Source of the DNA: Tupaia tana
Taxonomy: Eukaryota; Chordata; Mammalia; Scandentia; Tupaiidae
Reading direction: 5' to 3'
DNA length: 64,000 bases
NCBI GenBank assembly: GCA_026018925.1
Contig: JAKSZU010000007.1
Coordinates: forward strand, 101,436,860 to 101,500,859
In this document: in pieces, positions 11,545-23,091 of the stretch
Numbering within the stretch: the first letter of the stretch is position 1
Layout: every line of letters starts with the position of its first letter
Position numbers and translations under genes: made by a program
The notes under the pieces: model-generated
The model's input: only the letters and a program-made list of their open reading frames with translations
Told to the model about the DNA's origin: nothing
Database searches by the model: none

Positions 11545-12125
11545 GTGGGTCATTGTCTTGTTCATTTGGCTGCTATGACAAGATACCATAAATTGGGTAG
11601 TTTATGAGCAGCAGCTATTACTTCTCACAGTTCTGGAAGCTGAGAAGTCCCAGATCAATGTGCTTACACCGGTGTCTGATGGTGAGGGCCCACCTTTTCA
11701 CAGATAACGCCTTGCTTCTGTGTATCCTCATGCGGTGGAGGGAGCAACGTCTCTGGGTCTCTCTCTCTCTTTTGCTATGGGGCACATATGCTTGCTGGAA
11801 AGAGAGAGACAGGGAAAGTGAAAAGACACTTCCAGGAGGATGGCCATGCCACAATCCTTTATTCTCTATTGTCCTCTCAGGATTTGGGGCATGCATACAC
11901 ACGTGCTAGGCATGATTTTCAAGCCACCAGGTGCAAGACTTGAACCGTAGAGACAGTCATATGGGATCTGGCATCTTAACGACAACTCCATCTGCTGGCC
12001 CCATGGGTCTCTTTTCTGAAGACACTAATCTTATGCATGAGAACTCTGTTCTTATGACTGAATCACCTCCCTCAAAGCCCCACTTCCTAATGCCATCATC
12101 TTGGAGGTCATGATTTCAACACACA
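11545..12125 (-). mobile_element. ERVL-MaLR LTR, split by a SINE
   Basis: Outer parts (11545-11762 and 12004-12125) read as the complement of a MaLR-type LTR: GGCTGCTATGACAAGATACCATAAATTGGG, CTCACAGTTCTGGAAGCTGAGAAGTCC, GGTCTCTTTTCTGAAGACACTAATC, CACCTCC...CCCCACTTCCTAATGCC. The exact subfamily cannot be named by eye. Confidence 0.75.
11763..12003 (-). mobile_element. SINE-A nested in the MaLR LTR
   Basis: Interrupts the LTR; the short target duplication TGGGTCTCT occurs at 11754-11762 and 12004-12012, so the LTR is the older element. Confidence 0.88.
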
Positions 12126-12177
12126 GATTCTCTTAAGTTTACTTATGAATGAAAGACAGAAAAAAAGAAACACAGAG

Positions 12178-12444
12178 GGACCAGGAGTTGGCATCCAGTC
12201 ACTGGACTCCCAAGTAGTCAATTGCAGTTTGAGTCCCAGATCCGGTGGCTTAAACTCACACTGGGTGCATGTGTGTGCATGCCCAAGATCCCGAGAGAAG
12301 AATGGAGGAGAAAGGATTGCGGCATAGCCATCCTCCCTGGGGTGTGATTTCCTGCTTTCTGTCTCTCTGTCTCTCTCTAGCTTTCTGGCAAGTGCACATG
12401 CCTTATAGCAAAAACATCTAAAAAAAAAAAAAAAAAAAAAAAAG
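12178..12444 (+). mobile_element. SINE-A, long form, full length
   Basis: Flanked by AAAGAAACACAGAG on both sides (before 12178 and at 12445-12458). A tail of more than 20 A. Confidence 0.93.
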
Positions 12445-12480
12445 AAAGAAACACAGAGACATCCTCGACAGTGCCCTTTT

Positions 12481-12737
12481 TCTTTTTTGAGAGATTTTTG
12501 CTATAGGGCATGTACGCTCGCTGGAGAGAAAGAGAGACAGAAAGTGAGAAATTCCCCCCCCCACCCCAGGTGGGGTGGCCATGGTGCAATTCTTTCTCCA
12601 TTCTCCTCTCAGGATCTTGCGCACTCATGCACACACACAAGCACATGCACCCGCACCTGGCATGAGTTTCAAGCCACTGACTTGAACAGCAGTTGACTAC
12701 GTGGGAGTCTAGTGACATAATGCCATCTGCTGGTCCC
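12481..12737 (-). mobile_element. SINE-A, long form
   Basis: GATTTTTGCTATAGGGCATG tail-proximal block and TAATGCCATCTGCTGGTCCC head complement. The central region has an expanded C run (CCCCCCCCACCCC). Confidence 0.9.
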
Positions 12738-12741
12738 CTCA

Positions 12742-12906
12742 ACAGTGTCTTGGTGCCACGATCCACTGCAGCCTCACCCAGGCTTGGGTAATGAGCATGT
12801 GCATGCCTGGTTTGCTCAGAGCGATTTCCAGATGCAAACCCAGAACCTTCCCATGTGGGTCAGACTTGCAGTGTCATGTTTTACTAACATGCCACCATCT
12901 GGCTAC
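12742..12906 (-). mobile_element. SINE-B fragment
   Basis: GATCCACTGCAGCCTCACCC, GCATGTGCATGCCTGGTTTG, GATTTCCAGATGCAAACCC, TGCCACCATCTGGC. It abuts the preceding SINE-A. Confidence 0.65.
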
Positions 12907-13323
12907 CTTCAGCCTATACGCTTGCAGAGTGACGTGAGCAGCAGCTACTGTGGGAACAGTGAGAGCCTGGAGAGAGAAGTTTCACTGAGCTTCCGAGCAG
13001 GCGGTGTGGCAGTTTCAGGGTCAGATGGCCGTTCCCACAGTCGGCAGGGTCAGCGCTGAGACTTGTTTTCGTGTTGGTGTGTTCTGAGTGACACAGCTGT
13101 AGGAGAGAAGACTCATTCTCTAACCATTGGTTGCTACTGGAAACCACCACAAAGAACTCAATAATTATGAATAACAATGGGATCAGGTTGGTTTAGTGGA
13201 GTCAGGTTATGAAAAACCTTGAAAGCAAAGTACAAGGATGTGTGCGAAGCAGGAATTTGATGTCATGGGAAGGCAAGAGCAGGGAATAAGTACTTACTTA
13301 CTCGTGACAAGAAAATTAGTAGT

Positions 13324-13594
13324 GGGGCCAGCAGATGGTGTAATGGTTACGTTGCTGGACTCCCACGTAGTCAACTGCAGTTCGAATCTTGGATCCGGCA
13401 GCTTGAAACTCATGCCGGGCATATGTGCGTGCATGCCCAAGATCCCAAGAAGAGAATGGAGAAGGGGTTGCGGTATGGTCATCCCCTGGGGGGGTGATTT
13501 CTTGCTTTCTGTCTCTCTCTGTCTCTCTGGAGATCACATGTGCCCTATTTTAAAAGTCTTTCATTAAAAAAAAAAGAAGGAAAAAAAAAAAAAA
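13324..13594 (+). mobile_element. SINE-A, long form
   Basis: GGGGCCAGCAGATGGTGTAATGG head, GTTCGAATCTTGG B box, complete body and A-rich tail with GAAGG interruptions. Confidence 0.92.
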
Positions 13595-13617
13595 CAATAG
13601 GGAAAGTGTGAGGTGTG

Positions 13618-13815
13618 AGAAGCCAGCAGGTGGCGAGGTGATTAAGGCACTGAACTCCTACATGGTTGACTATGGTTCGAGTCCTGCACCTGGTGGCTTG
13701 CTTTCTCACTCCCACCACCCTCCCCTTGGTGATCACATGTGCCCTGGAGCAAATTAAGAAAATAATAATAAATAAATAAAATTAAATAAATAATTTTTTT
13801 TTTAAAATAATAAGG
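13618..13815 (+). mobile_element. SINE-A, short form
   Basis: GAAGCCAGCAGGTGGCG head joins directly from CACCTGGTGGCTTG to CTTTCTCACTCCC, skipping the CpG-rich middle. It ends in ATAATAATAAATAAATAAAA. Confidence 0.88.
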
Positions 13816-13904
13816 TGTGAGAAATGAAAGTTGAGATGATGTTGGAATTGGTAGCAACTGCAAAGACATAAGTGGAAAGGCATGTTGACGGAGTGATACA
13901 AATA

Positions 13905-14100
13905 ATAGCCGTACTTTATAGTTCTTTGTTTTCACTTATTGTGCTAAACGCTTTTCATGAATTACTTAACCTAAACTTCAGAACCACCCTACAAGTTAGA
14001 TATTGTCCATAGTATTACCTCTGTTCTGTAGGTGAGTAAAGCAGAGCACCAAGAATTAAAGTGACTGACTCATAGTCATTGCCAGTGATGGGCCAGAGCC
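13905..14100 (+). mobile_element. MIR
   Basis: ATTGTGCTAAACGCTTTTCATGAATTACTTAACC, CTACAAGTTAGATATTGTCC and CTCTGTTCTGTAGGTGAGTAAAGCAGAGCACC follow MIR order. Confidence 0.75.
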
Positions 14101-14142
14101 CTTGGGACGGCTAGTGCAGGGTTCCTGGTGAGCCAGTGTTGT

Positions 14143-14955
14143 CGCGGGCTGGCTTCTGTGATGGGATCCAGGTTCTCAGTGTTCCGGACAAAGGATTGAA
14201 CAAAACACGCCATTAGTAAAAGGAAAAGATACTATATTAAATAGAAGTGAAAGAACACTCTTGAGAGGTAGGAGTAGGCCTGAGTGGACAGAGAAAGAAT
14301 GGCTCAAAAGACCCTGGAAGTTAGTGTATTGGCTATGTAGCTGGACTCCCACATAGTTGACCGCAGTTCATGTACTGGACCCGGTGGCTTAAAACTCATG
14401 CCGGGCGTGTGTGCGTGTGTGCCCAAGATCACGAGAGGAGAATGGAGGAGAAGGGATTGAGGTGTGGCCATCCCCCCTGGGGGGTGATTTCTCTCTTTCT
14501 GTCTCTCTGTCTCTCTCTGTTTGTCTGGCGGGCGCATGCACCCTATAGCAAAAAAAAAAAAAAAAAAAAAAAAAAAGAAAGAAGACCCTGGCAGTGACAT
14601 TCTGTGAGGTCATAAATTTTTAATCTAGGTTGTGTCAGTTGATCATTGGCTGGGTTCGCTAATTATTCTTAACTCATTGGCTCTATCAAATGTGGTTTAA
14701 TCAGCTAGACACCCTCCACTAATCTCCTGCCTACTTTAACTTCGGCAGGGAAATTTTCGCCTTGATTGGGGCAAAACATAGATAGATAGATTTTTCTATC
14801 TAGCCACATGGGCAGATGTCCCAGCCCTCTTACCCACTTCCATTTGCTAATTTTCTCCTGCCTTACTGTTGAGATAGGAATTAGACCCAATGGGTAGGTA
14901 AACAGGGCAGGCACTCCTGAGGAAGAGTCACTATGACAGGAAACAGACACATTTT
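14143..14955 (-). mobile_element. ERV LTR, with a SINE-A inside
   Basis: On the minus strand an LTR-like unit begins TGTGTCTGTTTCCTGTC (near 14950), passes CTCAAGAGTGTTCTTTCAC and ATTTAATATAGTATC (polyadenylation area), then TTGTTCAATCCTTTGTCCGG, and ends ...GACAACA at about 14143. TG...CA ends and layout resemble class I ERV LTRs. Boundaries approximate. Confidence 0.6.
14318..14582 (+). mobile_element. SINE-A, long form, head clipped
   Basis: The head starts at AAGTTAGTGTATTGGC. AGACCCTGG lies on both sides (14309-14317 and 14583-14591). A tail of 27 A. Inserted in the LTR above. Confidence 0.9.
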
Positions 14956-15099
14956 TAAAATAGAGTCAACAAGTAATGTGGAGTCGCTCTGGTTGGTCTT
15001 CTGAGAAGAGCTGCTCACTATTGTCACTGAACATCAAGAATTTGTTCTAACTGCTTGCTCACTTTCTTATAACCACAGCTGTTCTACAGTTTATTTGAT

Positions 15100-15655
15100 C
15101 AATAACAGCTCATCTGGAAATGCAACCGGCCCTCTCTGAAGATTCCTTCCTCTCACCCTTTCCACCTGGCTCTTGGCACCAGAAGATTGTTATCTTCCTT
15201 CTGTTATCCCAGATATACACACAAAATTCACCCTTGGGATGGACATTAAGTCAACATTTGGGCAGTGCATCCAGATATGGTTGCTCATTCCTTCGAAAAC
15301 CACCCCGAGCATGGGTGATGAGATAATTAAATTTCTTACCTGAGAGAGATGTGCAAGCACAGGAAAAAGCCCTCAAAAACAGAGGCCAAGAAGTGTGACA
15401 GACCTTCCCCTGCTGAATATTCATTACCAACTCCCCAGGATAAAATTAACACCTAACCTCATGCCCAGTGCAGCTGTTCTCTGGCAGCTGCCCACCCACA
15501 TGCCTTTCAGGCATGGGGGTGTATTTCCTTCCTATTAGAAACCTTTACTTTTCTATTAAAACTTCTCTTTTCATACTTTACATGTGTTTGTGTTTTTTCA
15601 GTCTGCATCTCAAGGCTGGTCTCATAGAGATCTAGACCTAAAGAACCTAGGACTT
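15100..15655 (+). mobile_element. Possible ERV-derived LTR-like sequence
   Basis: GTATTTCCTTCCTATTAGAAACC and CTATTAAAACTTCTCTTTTC look like a U3/R boundary of a retroviral LTR. No clear TG...CA ends or target duplication were found. Confidence 0.35.
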
Positions 15656-15859
15656 TACACTGTGTAGATCAACTCCTCCATCCTATAGCAAAACTCCCTG
15701 CAGGCAACTCACACCCTGCGAGCTCCTTTCATCAGCACTAAGCTTATCATCGAGTTGGCATTTCTTCTTAATATGATAGCCAGTTCTTCAGCAAGTCACT
15801 TCTCTAGTCTCACATAAAGTCAGCTTCTCAGAGACTGAAAAACCCTAATTTTTTTTTTA

Positions 15860-16110
15860 AAGGAGCCCAAACAAAGCCTTACTGACTTAGATAAAAGCCC
15901 CTTGCCTCAGTTGTTTATTGGCAGCCGCCCATTTTTCAAGTCCCACTCCCTGCCTGGGAGCTCTTATTTTCTTTCCCTCTTTTAATAAATTCTCTCCTTT
16001 ACTATTGCTTCTCTGTGTCAGCCTCTCTAATTCTCATGTGTGTGAGATAAAAAATTGGGTTTGTTGTTCCTGCATTGGGTGTTGGGCCCACATACCTTGA
16101 CTTACTGCCT
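15860..16110 (+). mobile_element. Possible ERV LTR 3' portion
   Basis: CTGGGAGCTCTTATTTTC, CTTTTAATAAATTCTCTCC (polyadenylation signal) and a pyrimidine-rich U5-like stretch. Incomplete; family not recognised. Confidence 0.4.
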
Positions 16111-16114
16111 GAGT

Positions 16115-17255
16115 GTGATGGTGATTTCCAAATGGGCATGTTGTAGATAAAGCCAATTTTATCAGGGAAGGAAGGGTTCATGTGGTCTGCCAGGTTCAAG
16201 ATGATCAAGGGCAGAATTTATCAGTAGCTGTTGACTCATGGAGGTTCTGTCCAGAATTTGTTGAGTCTGAACCAGAATAGACAGAGGCAAAGCCATAATT
16301 CCATTAGATACAACTCTTATTTTTCCAAAGCTGTTTGGATTTTTTGCATAGATTTACTTAAGTGCTTCAATAATTCTAGATTACAACTGCTGATCAACTT
16401 GCTCTCCATTGGTGGGACCCACTTGGCAGAAAGAGAATTTTGAGTAGGGAGGCTGTGGATTAGAAAGAAACATAACAACAAACACAAAAAGACACACAGG
16501 TTTAGAAAAGCGAGGATCAGTTGGGCCTAACTTCTCTGATGGAGAAAGCTTCGACCTGGAACTGGTCTCAGGTTTATTTTTTTAAAGGGCAGAAAATAGG
16601 AGAAGAGGAAATGGAATGTAAAGTCAGTTGTTTTTGGATATAAATTGTCTGAAGATGTGAAAACAGCTGGCACCATGTAATTTCTCTGATCTTTTTGGGG
16701 CAAACTCTGATAAACACATGTGACTTGCTTTAGCCTGATACTGCTCTGCCTTATCTATATCAACAACAGGCAGATAGCATTTTCATATGCAAATGCTCTC
16801 ATAGCCATGCAAACGAAACTCACAGAAGAGTGTTTCTGTATGCCTCTAAGGGTCACCATGTTTGCTCAGATTGGCTGCTCTCCACACTGTCATAGACAGT
16901 GGAGGAGTCAGGCATGCATCTGCTGCTCAGACCTGTGTTCTCTAGCACCAGGGTGTGGGTTCCTGATCATATCCCTTGGAAGTTGTGTTAACTAACAAAA
17001 CATTTTACATTATAGTCTTGGTCGCTTCTATTCCTTAGTTCACAGTTGCCCTCACCAACTTAGAGAGCAAGACAGTGTTTTCCTGAGAATTTGGTGAATG
17101 ACTACTGCAGTTCCTTGCTGGGGTTTATAAGCATCTGAGGCACTATCTGTAAATTCCTTCAAAGTCACAGACCTTGAAAGCCAATTGATATTCTTAGGGA
17201 TCCTCCATGTTGTATCTTAGGGGTACTGTAAGACATTACACAAAAATACTTCTTC
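16115..17255. other. Unassigned sequence, possibly ERV-related
   Basis: No ORF or element can be named. It follows an LTR-like block, so degraded ERV sequence is possible; no pol or gag similarity was seen in the short ORFs. Confidence 0.35.
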
Positions 17256-17259
17256 TTTT

Positions 17260-17527
17260 TCTTCTTTTTTTTTTTTTAGAGGTTTTTGCTATAGGGCGCA
17301 TGTGCTCGCCAGCCAGACAGAGAGAGACAGAGAGACAGAAAGTGAGAAATCACCCCCCACGGGGGATTGCCACGCCGCAATCCCTTCTCCTCCATTCTCC
17401 TCTTGGGATCTTGGGCACACACACACACCCGCCCAGTGTGTGTTTTAAGCCACTGGGTCTGGGACTCAAATCACAGTCGACTACATGGGAGTCCAGCGAC
17501 ATAGCCATTACGCTAACTGCTGGTCCC
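17260..17527 (-). mobile_element. SINE-A, long form
   Basis: GAGGTTTTTGCTATAGGGCGC, CCCCCCACGGGGGATTGCC and CATTACGCTAACTGCTGGTCCC. Well preserved. Confidence 0.93.
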
Positions 17528-17740
17528 ATAAAAAGACATATTTCTTATATTGTCCTCTTTAATGACTCCCAGATACTGTTCCCTTCCTTAACAACCTACA
17601 CTTTTCCAGAAGGTTTGATTCTGTAATATCTTCCAATATCTTGAGAGCAAGATTTTCCTTGCTAAGGTAGAAGCTTCCTGAAGGTATAGAACTAGTCTTA
17701 TTCACAGCTATATTTTCAGAGCAAAAATTCTAATCTCACA

Positions 17741-18410
17741 TGTTGTAAGACCTGAGAACTAAAACAAATTCCAATCTCCATGTTAGTGATTCTGAGAAGT
17801 TAAAACTACTGTATGGAAAATGGAGTCAGGATGGTTTAGTCTAGTTCACCTACTATCTATCATGTCTAAAGGCCACAGGGTAAACAACTTATATTATTAG
17901 GTTGTACTGCGCTTGAGTGCTTGTTATGTAACTATGACTTTACTGTTTTATGCTATCGAATGTAACATGCATGTATGTGTATGTCAGTTTGGTTTTGGCA
18001 ATGAACCACTGTTGTCTTCAGTTCCTTTAAGAGAAGGGGAGCACCTGGTCAGTCAGCAGTGCCCTGCTCTGCCCTGTCTTCTAGATCTGCTCTGCTTAGC
18101 CTTGGTTCCGCCAGCTCAGCTCTGATGGCCTTGACTTGGCTTTTGACTCGGCACAGCTCCCCATGCTGTGAGCTCCTAGAGGGAGGAAGTGCTTGTGAGC
18201 ATTTTTCTCGCATGTTACACGCTTCAAGAGAGAGAGAGAAAGCACCTATGAGCACTGATATGGCCTTTGCTAGCCTACTAAGAGTTCTGCGAGCTCATCT
18301 TGAACTCAGCCAATAAACAACATGACATCAATGCCTTTCATCTTTTTCCAACAACCTGTGTCTCTGTTTGACCCACACTTCAGATGAGGAAAGGTCCTCA
18401 CGAAACAACT
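17741..18410 (+). mobile_element. Probable solo ERV LTR
   Basis: Begins TGTTGTAAGACCTGAGAAC and ends near CTCACGAAACA. It has a GC-richer promoter-like middle (GCCCTGCTCTGCCCTG), AATAAA at 18312-18317 and GTGTCTCTGTTTGACCCACAC just before the end. No convincing target duplication, so the limits are tentative. Confidence 0.55.
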
Positions 18411-18721
18411 ACAAACCAATTGAAATAGCTTATTTATGAAAATGAAGAGCTTGCTCTTCAGGATTGCTCTGAAAAACATTTTGCCTATTAATATACTCTT
18501 CAAGGTCTCAACTTTTCTGTGCCCAGCAGTTCAAAGCTCTTATGCCATTTACTTTAACCAGTCCCAACTGGCTCTTGCTTTTCAAGAAATTGCCTTACAA
18601 TCATTCAGAATGGGTCCTGTAACTCTACAAATAGCCATCTCTAATTTCCTCTCTTTGGAGAATCAAAGAGTTTGTAAAGGCAGTGATCTTGCTTGCTGCA
18701 GTGTTTCATAAACTCGTTTTT

Positions 18722-18762
18722 TCTGTGTCTCTCTTTTCTACCCTCCTATAGGGTGTGTGCAC

Positions 18763-18820
<58 letters not shown>
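18722..18820. repeat. (GA)n microsatellite beside a SINE-A remnant
   Basis: CCTCCTATAGGGTGTGTGCACC matches the tail-proximal part of SINE-A on the minus strand; the adjoining GAGAGA run (18767-18810) probably expanded from its GACAGAGAGACAG block. Confidence 0.6.
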
Positions 18821-18829
18821 AATGAACTT

Positions 18830-19570
18830 TTCTGATACTGAAAACTTCCTCACCAGACTCAGCTGACTTGAGGAGAATCCTAATATGAAATTCACAGGAA
18901 AATCCACTTGACAAAGAGACTACATTGGCTGCCAGCACTGTGGTAGATTATGGTGAAAGCTAAATGGGACAAGTTAATAGAGACCATGTTTCCTTGGCTT
19001 GGAAAAAAAAATAACAAGCTCCAATACTTACTGTAGTCTATTACATTAGCAAGATGTACCAGTCCAAACTATTCCATCGCAGCTGCTGGAGAGCAAATAA
19101 TTAACACATCTCATTACAATATTCATCCGGTCAACTGGCAGGAAGAAGACCTGATAATGTGAGCTGTGTGCTACATGGCCGTTTGCATTTCATTGAATTG
19201 TAATCAGAAAATGCTAAAAGATGCTTAAAAACATTATAGATGGCAAAGTATATTGGCCTGGGCTTACTAACACCGGATCTATTAATGTTTTTCTCAATCA
19301 TCAGAGTTTCCAGACAGTATTAAGTACTAAAGTAGATACTGTCTACATAAACACGTTCATTGAGATGAAACTATCCTGCAAATCGGTCCTTCAAATATCT
19401 TGACGTTGTGTAGATGTCGATGAGGAAGAGGTCAATTAGTTCATGATGTAATAAATACCGTAATAATCTGGCTTTTTATGAAGTTGTTTTGCCTTTTCCA
19501 ACCAACTCTAGGTGTACCTGAACAGCTGAAGCTATTATTTCAAAACAGATAAACTGATAGCTGACACTTT
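18830..19570. other. Unassigned non-coding sequence
   Basis: No recognised element or exon. Confidence 0.5.
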
Positions 19571-19587
19571 AGTTTCTTTTTCAGTTT

Positions 19588-19847
19588 TTTTTTTTTAAAG
19601 GTTTTTGTTATAGTGTGTGTGTGTACTCACCTAAAAGACAGAAAGAGACAGAGAGACAAAAGGTGAGAAATTACTCCTTGAGTGGATGGCCACACCACAA
19701 TCCCTTCTCCTCCATTCTTCTCTTGGAATCCTGGGCATGCATGCACAGGTGCCTGGCATGAGTTTAAGTCACTGGGTCCAAGACTCGAACCATGGTCAAC
19801 TCCATGGGAGTCCAGTGATGTAACTAATACACCATCTGCTGGTCCCC
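19588..19847 (-). mobile_element. SINE-A, long form (first of a tandem pair)
   Basis: TTTTTGTTATAGTGTGTGTG tail-proximal block; head complement ACACCATCTGCTGGTCCCC. The target TTCTTTTTCAGTTTT occurs on the left, a copy at 19848-19861. Confidence 0.92.
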
Positions 19848-19854
19848 TTCTTTC

Positions 19855-19861
<7 letters not shown>

Positions 19862-19887
<26 letters not shown>

Positions 19888-20137
19888 AGAGGTTTTTGCT
19901 ATAGGGCGCGTTTGCTCGCCAGAAAGACAGAGAGAGTCAGAGAGACAGAAAGCGAAAAATCACCCCCCAGGGAAGATGGCCACACTGCAATCTCTTCTCC
20001 TCTGCTCTCCTCTCAGGATCTTGGGCACGCATGCACACGCGCCTGGCGTGAGTTTAAGCAACTGGGCCTGGGGCTCGAATTGCAGTAGACTACATGGGAG
20101 TCCAGTGACATAGCCATTACGCTAACTGCTGGTCCCC
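19862..20137 (-). mobile_element. SINE-A, long form (second of a tandem pair)
   Basis: Flanked by TTCTTTCAGTTTTT (19848-19861) and CTCTTTCAGTTTTT (20138-20151): it landed in the target duplication of the previous SINE. Younger-looking (TATAGGGCGCG, CACACGCGCC retained). Confidence 0.93.
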
Positions 20138-20383
20138 CTCTTTCAGTTTTTAAACTAACAATTACTGTTACTTAACTCTTAGATTATAGTATTGAATGAT
20201 CATGCTTTCTAGGCAGCTGTGTTTTTCCACTTACAGAAAATAGAATGACAGCAATGGAAAGAATACTGTGCTTGTGAACCTTTATCGCAGGCCTGTAACA
20301 GGCTTGTTAGACACTTTGTGTGGGTTATTGAGAATGAAACAATCCCTATAGTAGCTCCGTGCAATAACTTTTATCCATTTTTC

Positions 20384-20544
20384 TTTTAATAATTATTTAT
20401 TTTATTTTGTTTATTATTAATATTTTTAGAAATTTGACCAGAGAGAGAGAAAAAAAAAATAGTAAGCAACCAAGGCCAGGACTTGAACCACAGTCAGCTA
20501 TGTAGGGGTCTAAGACTCTAACCACCTCGGCACCCACTAGTTCC
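20384..20544 (-). mobile_element. SINE-A, short form
   Basis: TTTAATAATTATTTATTTTA tail complement, AATTTGACCAGAGAGAG, CCAGGACTTGAACCACAG and CCCACTAGTTCC. Confidence 0.8.
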
Positions 20545-20684
20545 ACTTTTATCTGCTTTCCATCCCATTTGTCTTCTTATCAGCCCCACTTCATCACACC
20601 CTTCACACTCCTTTTCTTTTCTGGTGAGAAGGAAACAGAGTCTTACAGGCATTAAATAATTTCCCTAAATTTGGTAGTTAACAA

Positions 20685-20780
20685 AATGGTAGATTCCATG
20701 TATAAGTGAGATGGTGAAATATTTTCCTTCCTGTGCCTGGCTCATTTCACTTAGTGTATGTGAGATCTTTATTTTAAAAA
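20685..20780 (-). mobile_element. L1M 3'-end fragment, inverted part
   Basis: CCATGTATAAGTGAGATGG...CTGTGCCTGGCTCATTTCACTTAGTGT is the complement of the conserved end of L1M ORF2 and its 3' UTR start. It lies directly before a direct-orientation 3' UTR, the pattern of a 5'-inverted L1. Confidence 0.7.
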
Positions 20781-20799
20781 AGTATCTGACTTTGAATGT

Positions 20800-21230
20800 T
20801 GAAGACTTAAGATTCTAATGAATTAAAACAAAAATCAGGTACACAGAGATGGAGGATAAAATAGTGGTTACCAAGCACAGGGGAGGGAAGAAGACACAGG
20901 GAGTTGTGGGTCCAAGGGTCCCCAGTAGCAGCTGTGGAGGACGAACAAATCCGGAGATCATTAGAACGACATGAGAACTATAGTTAACACAACTGTAGTC
21001 GGGATTTTTGTTAAATAAGTGGATTTTAGCTGTTCTTATCACGAAAGAAAGCAGCCATAATAGATGATGGATATGTTAATTTGCTTCACTACAGTAATTG
21101 TTGGACTATGGGAAAAGTCATGATGCATTTTTGCATAGAAAAATACATCATGACTTTTCTGACAACCCAATATTTTACTATTTTTGTCCCATATAACCTC
21201 AAATGCACACAATAAAAATTATTTTTTTAA
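20800..21230 (+). mobile_element. L1M 3' UTR, carrying a MITE
   Basis: GATGGAGGATAAAATAGTGGTTACCAAG, GAACTATAGTTAACACAACTG, GTTCTTATCACGAAAG, GATGGATATGTTAATTTGCTTC, then (after the MITE) CAATAAAAATTATTTTTTTAA. This is the order of an L1MA/MB-type 3' end. Confidence 0.8.
21095..21172. mobile_element. Palindromic MITE, copy 2
   Basis: Left arm diverged (TTGTTGGACTATGGGAAAAG), then GTCATGATGCATTTTTGCAT, right arm CATGACTTTTCTGACAACCCAATA. Inserted within the L1M 3' UTR. Confidence 0.83.
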
Positions 21231-21325
21231 AGTACTAGAATACAAGCAAACATTAAATCAAGCTAATTAAAGTCTATGTTCTTTTCACAGGATTGTCCTG
21301 AACTTTTGGGAACTAAGAATATTTT

Positions 21326-21586
21326 TTTTTTTGGAGAGGTTTTTCGCTAGAGGGCGCGTGCGCTCGCCAGACAGACAGAGAGAGACATAGAGACAGAAAG
21401 TGAGAAATCACCCCCTAGGGGGGATGGTCACGCCGCAATCCCTTCTCCTCCATTCTCCTCTCGGGATCTTGGGCACGCACGCATACGCGCCCGGCGTGAG
21501 TTGTAAGCCACCGGGTCCGAGACGCGAACCGCGGTCGACTACGTGGGAGTCCAGCGACATAGCCATTACGCTAACTGCTGGTTCCC
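21326..21586 (-). mobile_element. SINE-A, CATAGAG subfamily, very young
   Basis: Perfect 18-bp duplication GGGAACTAAGAATATTTT (21308-21325 and 21587-21604). Nearly all CpGs intact; head complement CTGCTGGTTCCC; contains GACATAGAGACAG. Confidence 0.96.
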
Positions 21587-21604
21587 GGGAACTAAGAATA
21601 TTTT

Positions 21605-22890
21605 GAAGTATACACTTTGCTAGTCATTTTTACATTTCTCAACAAAGTCTTTGCTGGTGGAGAGCTGGTATCTAGTAAGGATTGGCAAAAATAAACAATA
21701 CATGATCACATGTTAGGGGTCCACACGTTTTTCTAAAGAATAATAACGGGGGGATGGGCAGAGAGGTGTGGTAGACATGGTTGCTTCGTGAAGGGTGATG
21801 GGAGAATGTCTCTCTCAGACACCTGGGTGGAGAATTGCGCTGAAAGCACCCCAGACTCAGAGATCAGCAAGTGCACACACCCACGGCCGGGAGGGAAGAG
21901 GAGGAGGAGCTCAGGGAGAGAAAGGAGGCCCAGTGTGCGGAGTGGAGGGAGGGTGAGGGACGGTGGGTGGTGGGGTTAGGGCAGTGGAGGGTGGCGGGAA
22001 GCAAGATGACACAGGTGAGGTGAGGTCCTGGTGGGGCTAATGGAACATGGTGAGGATTTGGGATCGTTCCTGGAGAATTTTGAAGAATGATACAATTTGA
22101 CACATTTTCTAGTGAACACACTGAGCCATATGCGTGTATGTGTGTGTGTGTGTGTGAGTACATGTGAGTATTGTAGGGAATAGTGGTGGGAGGGGGAAGG
22201 GAGAAGGCGGGGGCAGCTAGGAGCCTATCGCAGTGGTCAGGGCACAACGTGACAGTGGCCTGGGTGGAGCAAAGCTGTGAAGGGGATGGATAATGACAGG
22301 ATTCAAACATATTTCAAGGAAGCTGTGACAAGTCTGACTGATTAATTGCATGTGAGATATGACAGAAATAGCAGGGTCCAGAAAGATGCCACGGTTTGGA
22401 GCCCAAATACCTGGTAAGATAGTGTTTCCTGAGATGAGGCAAATTGGGGACAAATAGGTTTTGGAGAAAATAAAAAATCTATTTATGGACATAGTTTTTA
22501 AATATTTTCTTAGACACCCTATTTACAGTTCTTCAAGCATCTCATTCTCCTCTTATTTGTAAGGCCTTTTTGTCTTCCAGAAGCAGTAAACCAAGAACAG
22601 ATAATAGTGGACTTAAAGTACAGCATAATGGCTTTGTCCTTGTCTTATTTATGACGCGTGTGCAATGACTTTGCCAATTCCAAATTCTGTAGAAAGTCTT
22701 TTAAGGACACTTTGCTCTCTCAAAGTGATTTAGTTGAAGATAATTCTTTCATACTAAATTGTCCTTTTAAAGTTCTTACTTGTTTTTCAGAATTATCACT
22801 AGGTCTGTGGTTTATAAATCATCATTTTTTATCCTAAAGTTCTGATGCATTGTGTATCTACTAGTGGCTTACTTAATCCCTAACACTTTG
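21605..22890. other. Unassigned sequence with a GT microsatellite
   Basis: No recognised gene. A G/A-rich stretch (21880-22010) and (GT)n at 22137-22156 are present. The 148-aa and 91-aa minus-strand ORFs run through this purine-rich DNA and show no domain. Confidence 0.5.
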
Positions 22891-23049
22891 TATTACTTCA
22901 TTAAAGTCATGAGCCAGCATGAATGTCATATTACTTCATTAAAGTCATGAGCTGGGACCAGCAGATACATAATGGTTACTTTGCTGGACTCCTGCAGCTG
23001 GCTGACTGTGGTTTGAGTCTTGGATCTGGAGGCTTGAAACTCATGCCAA

Positions 23050-23091
<42 letters not shown>

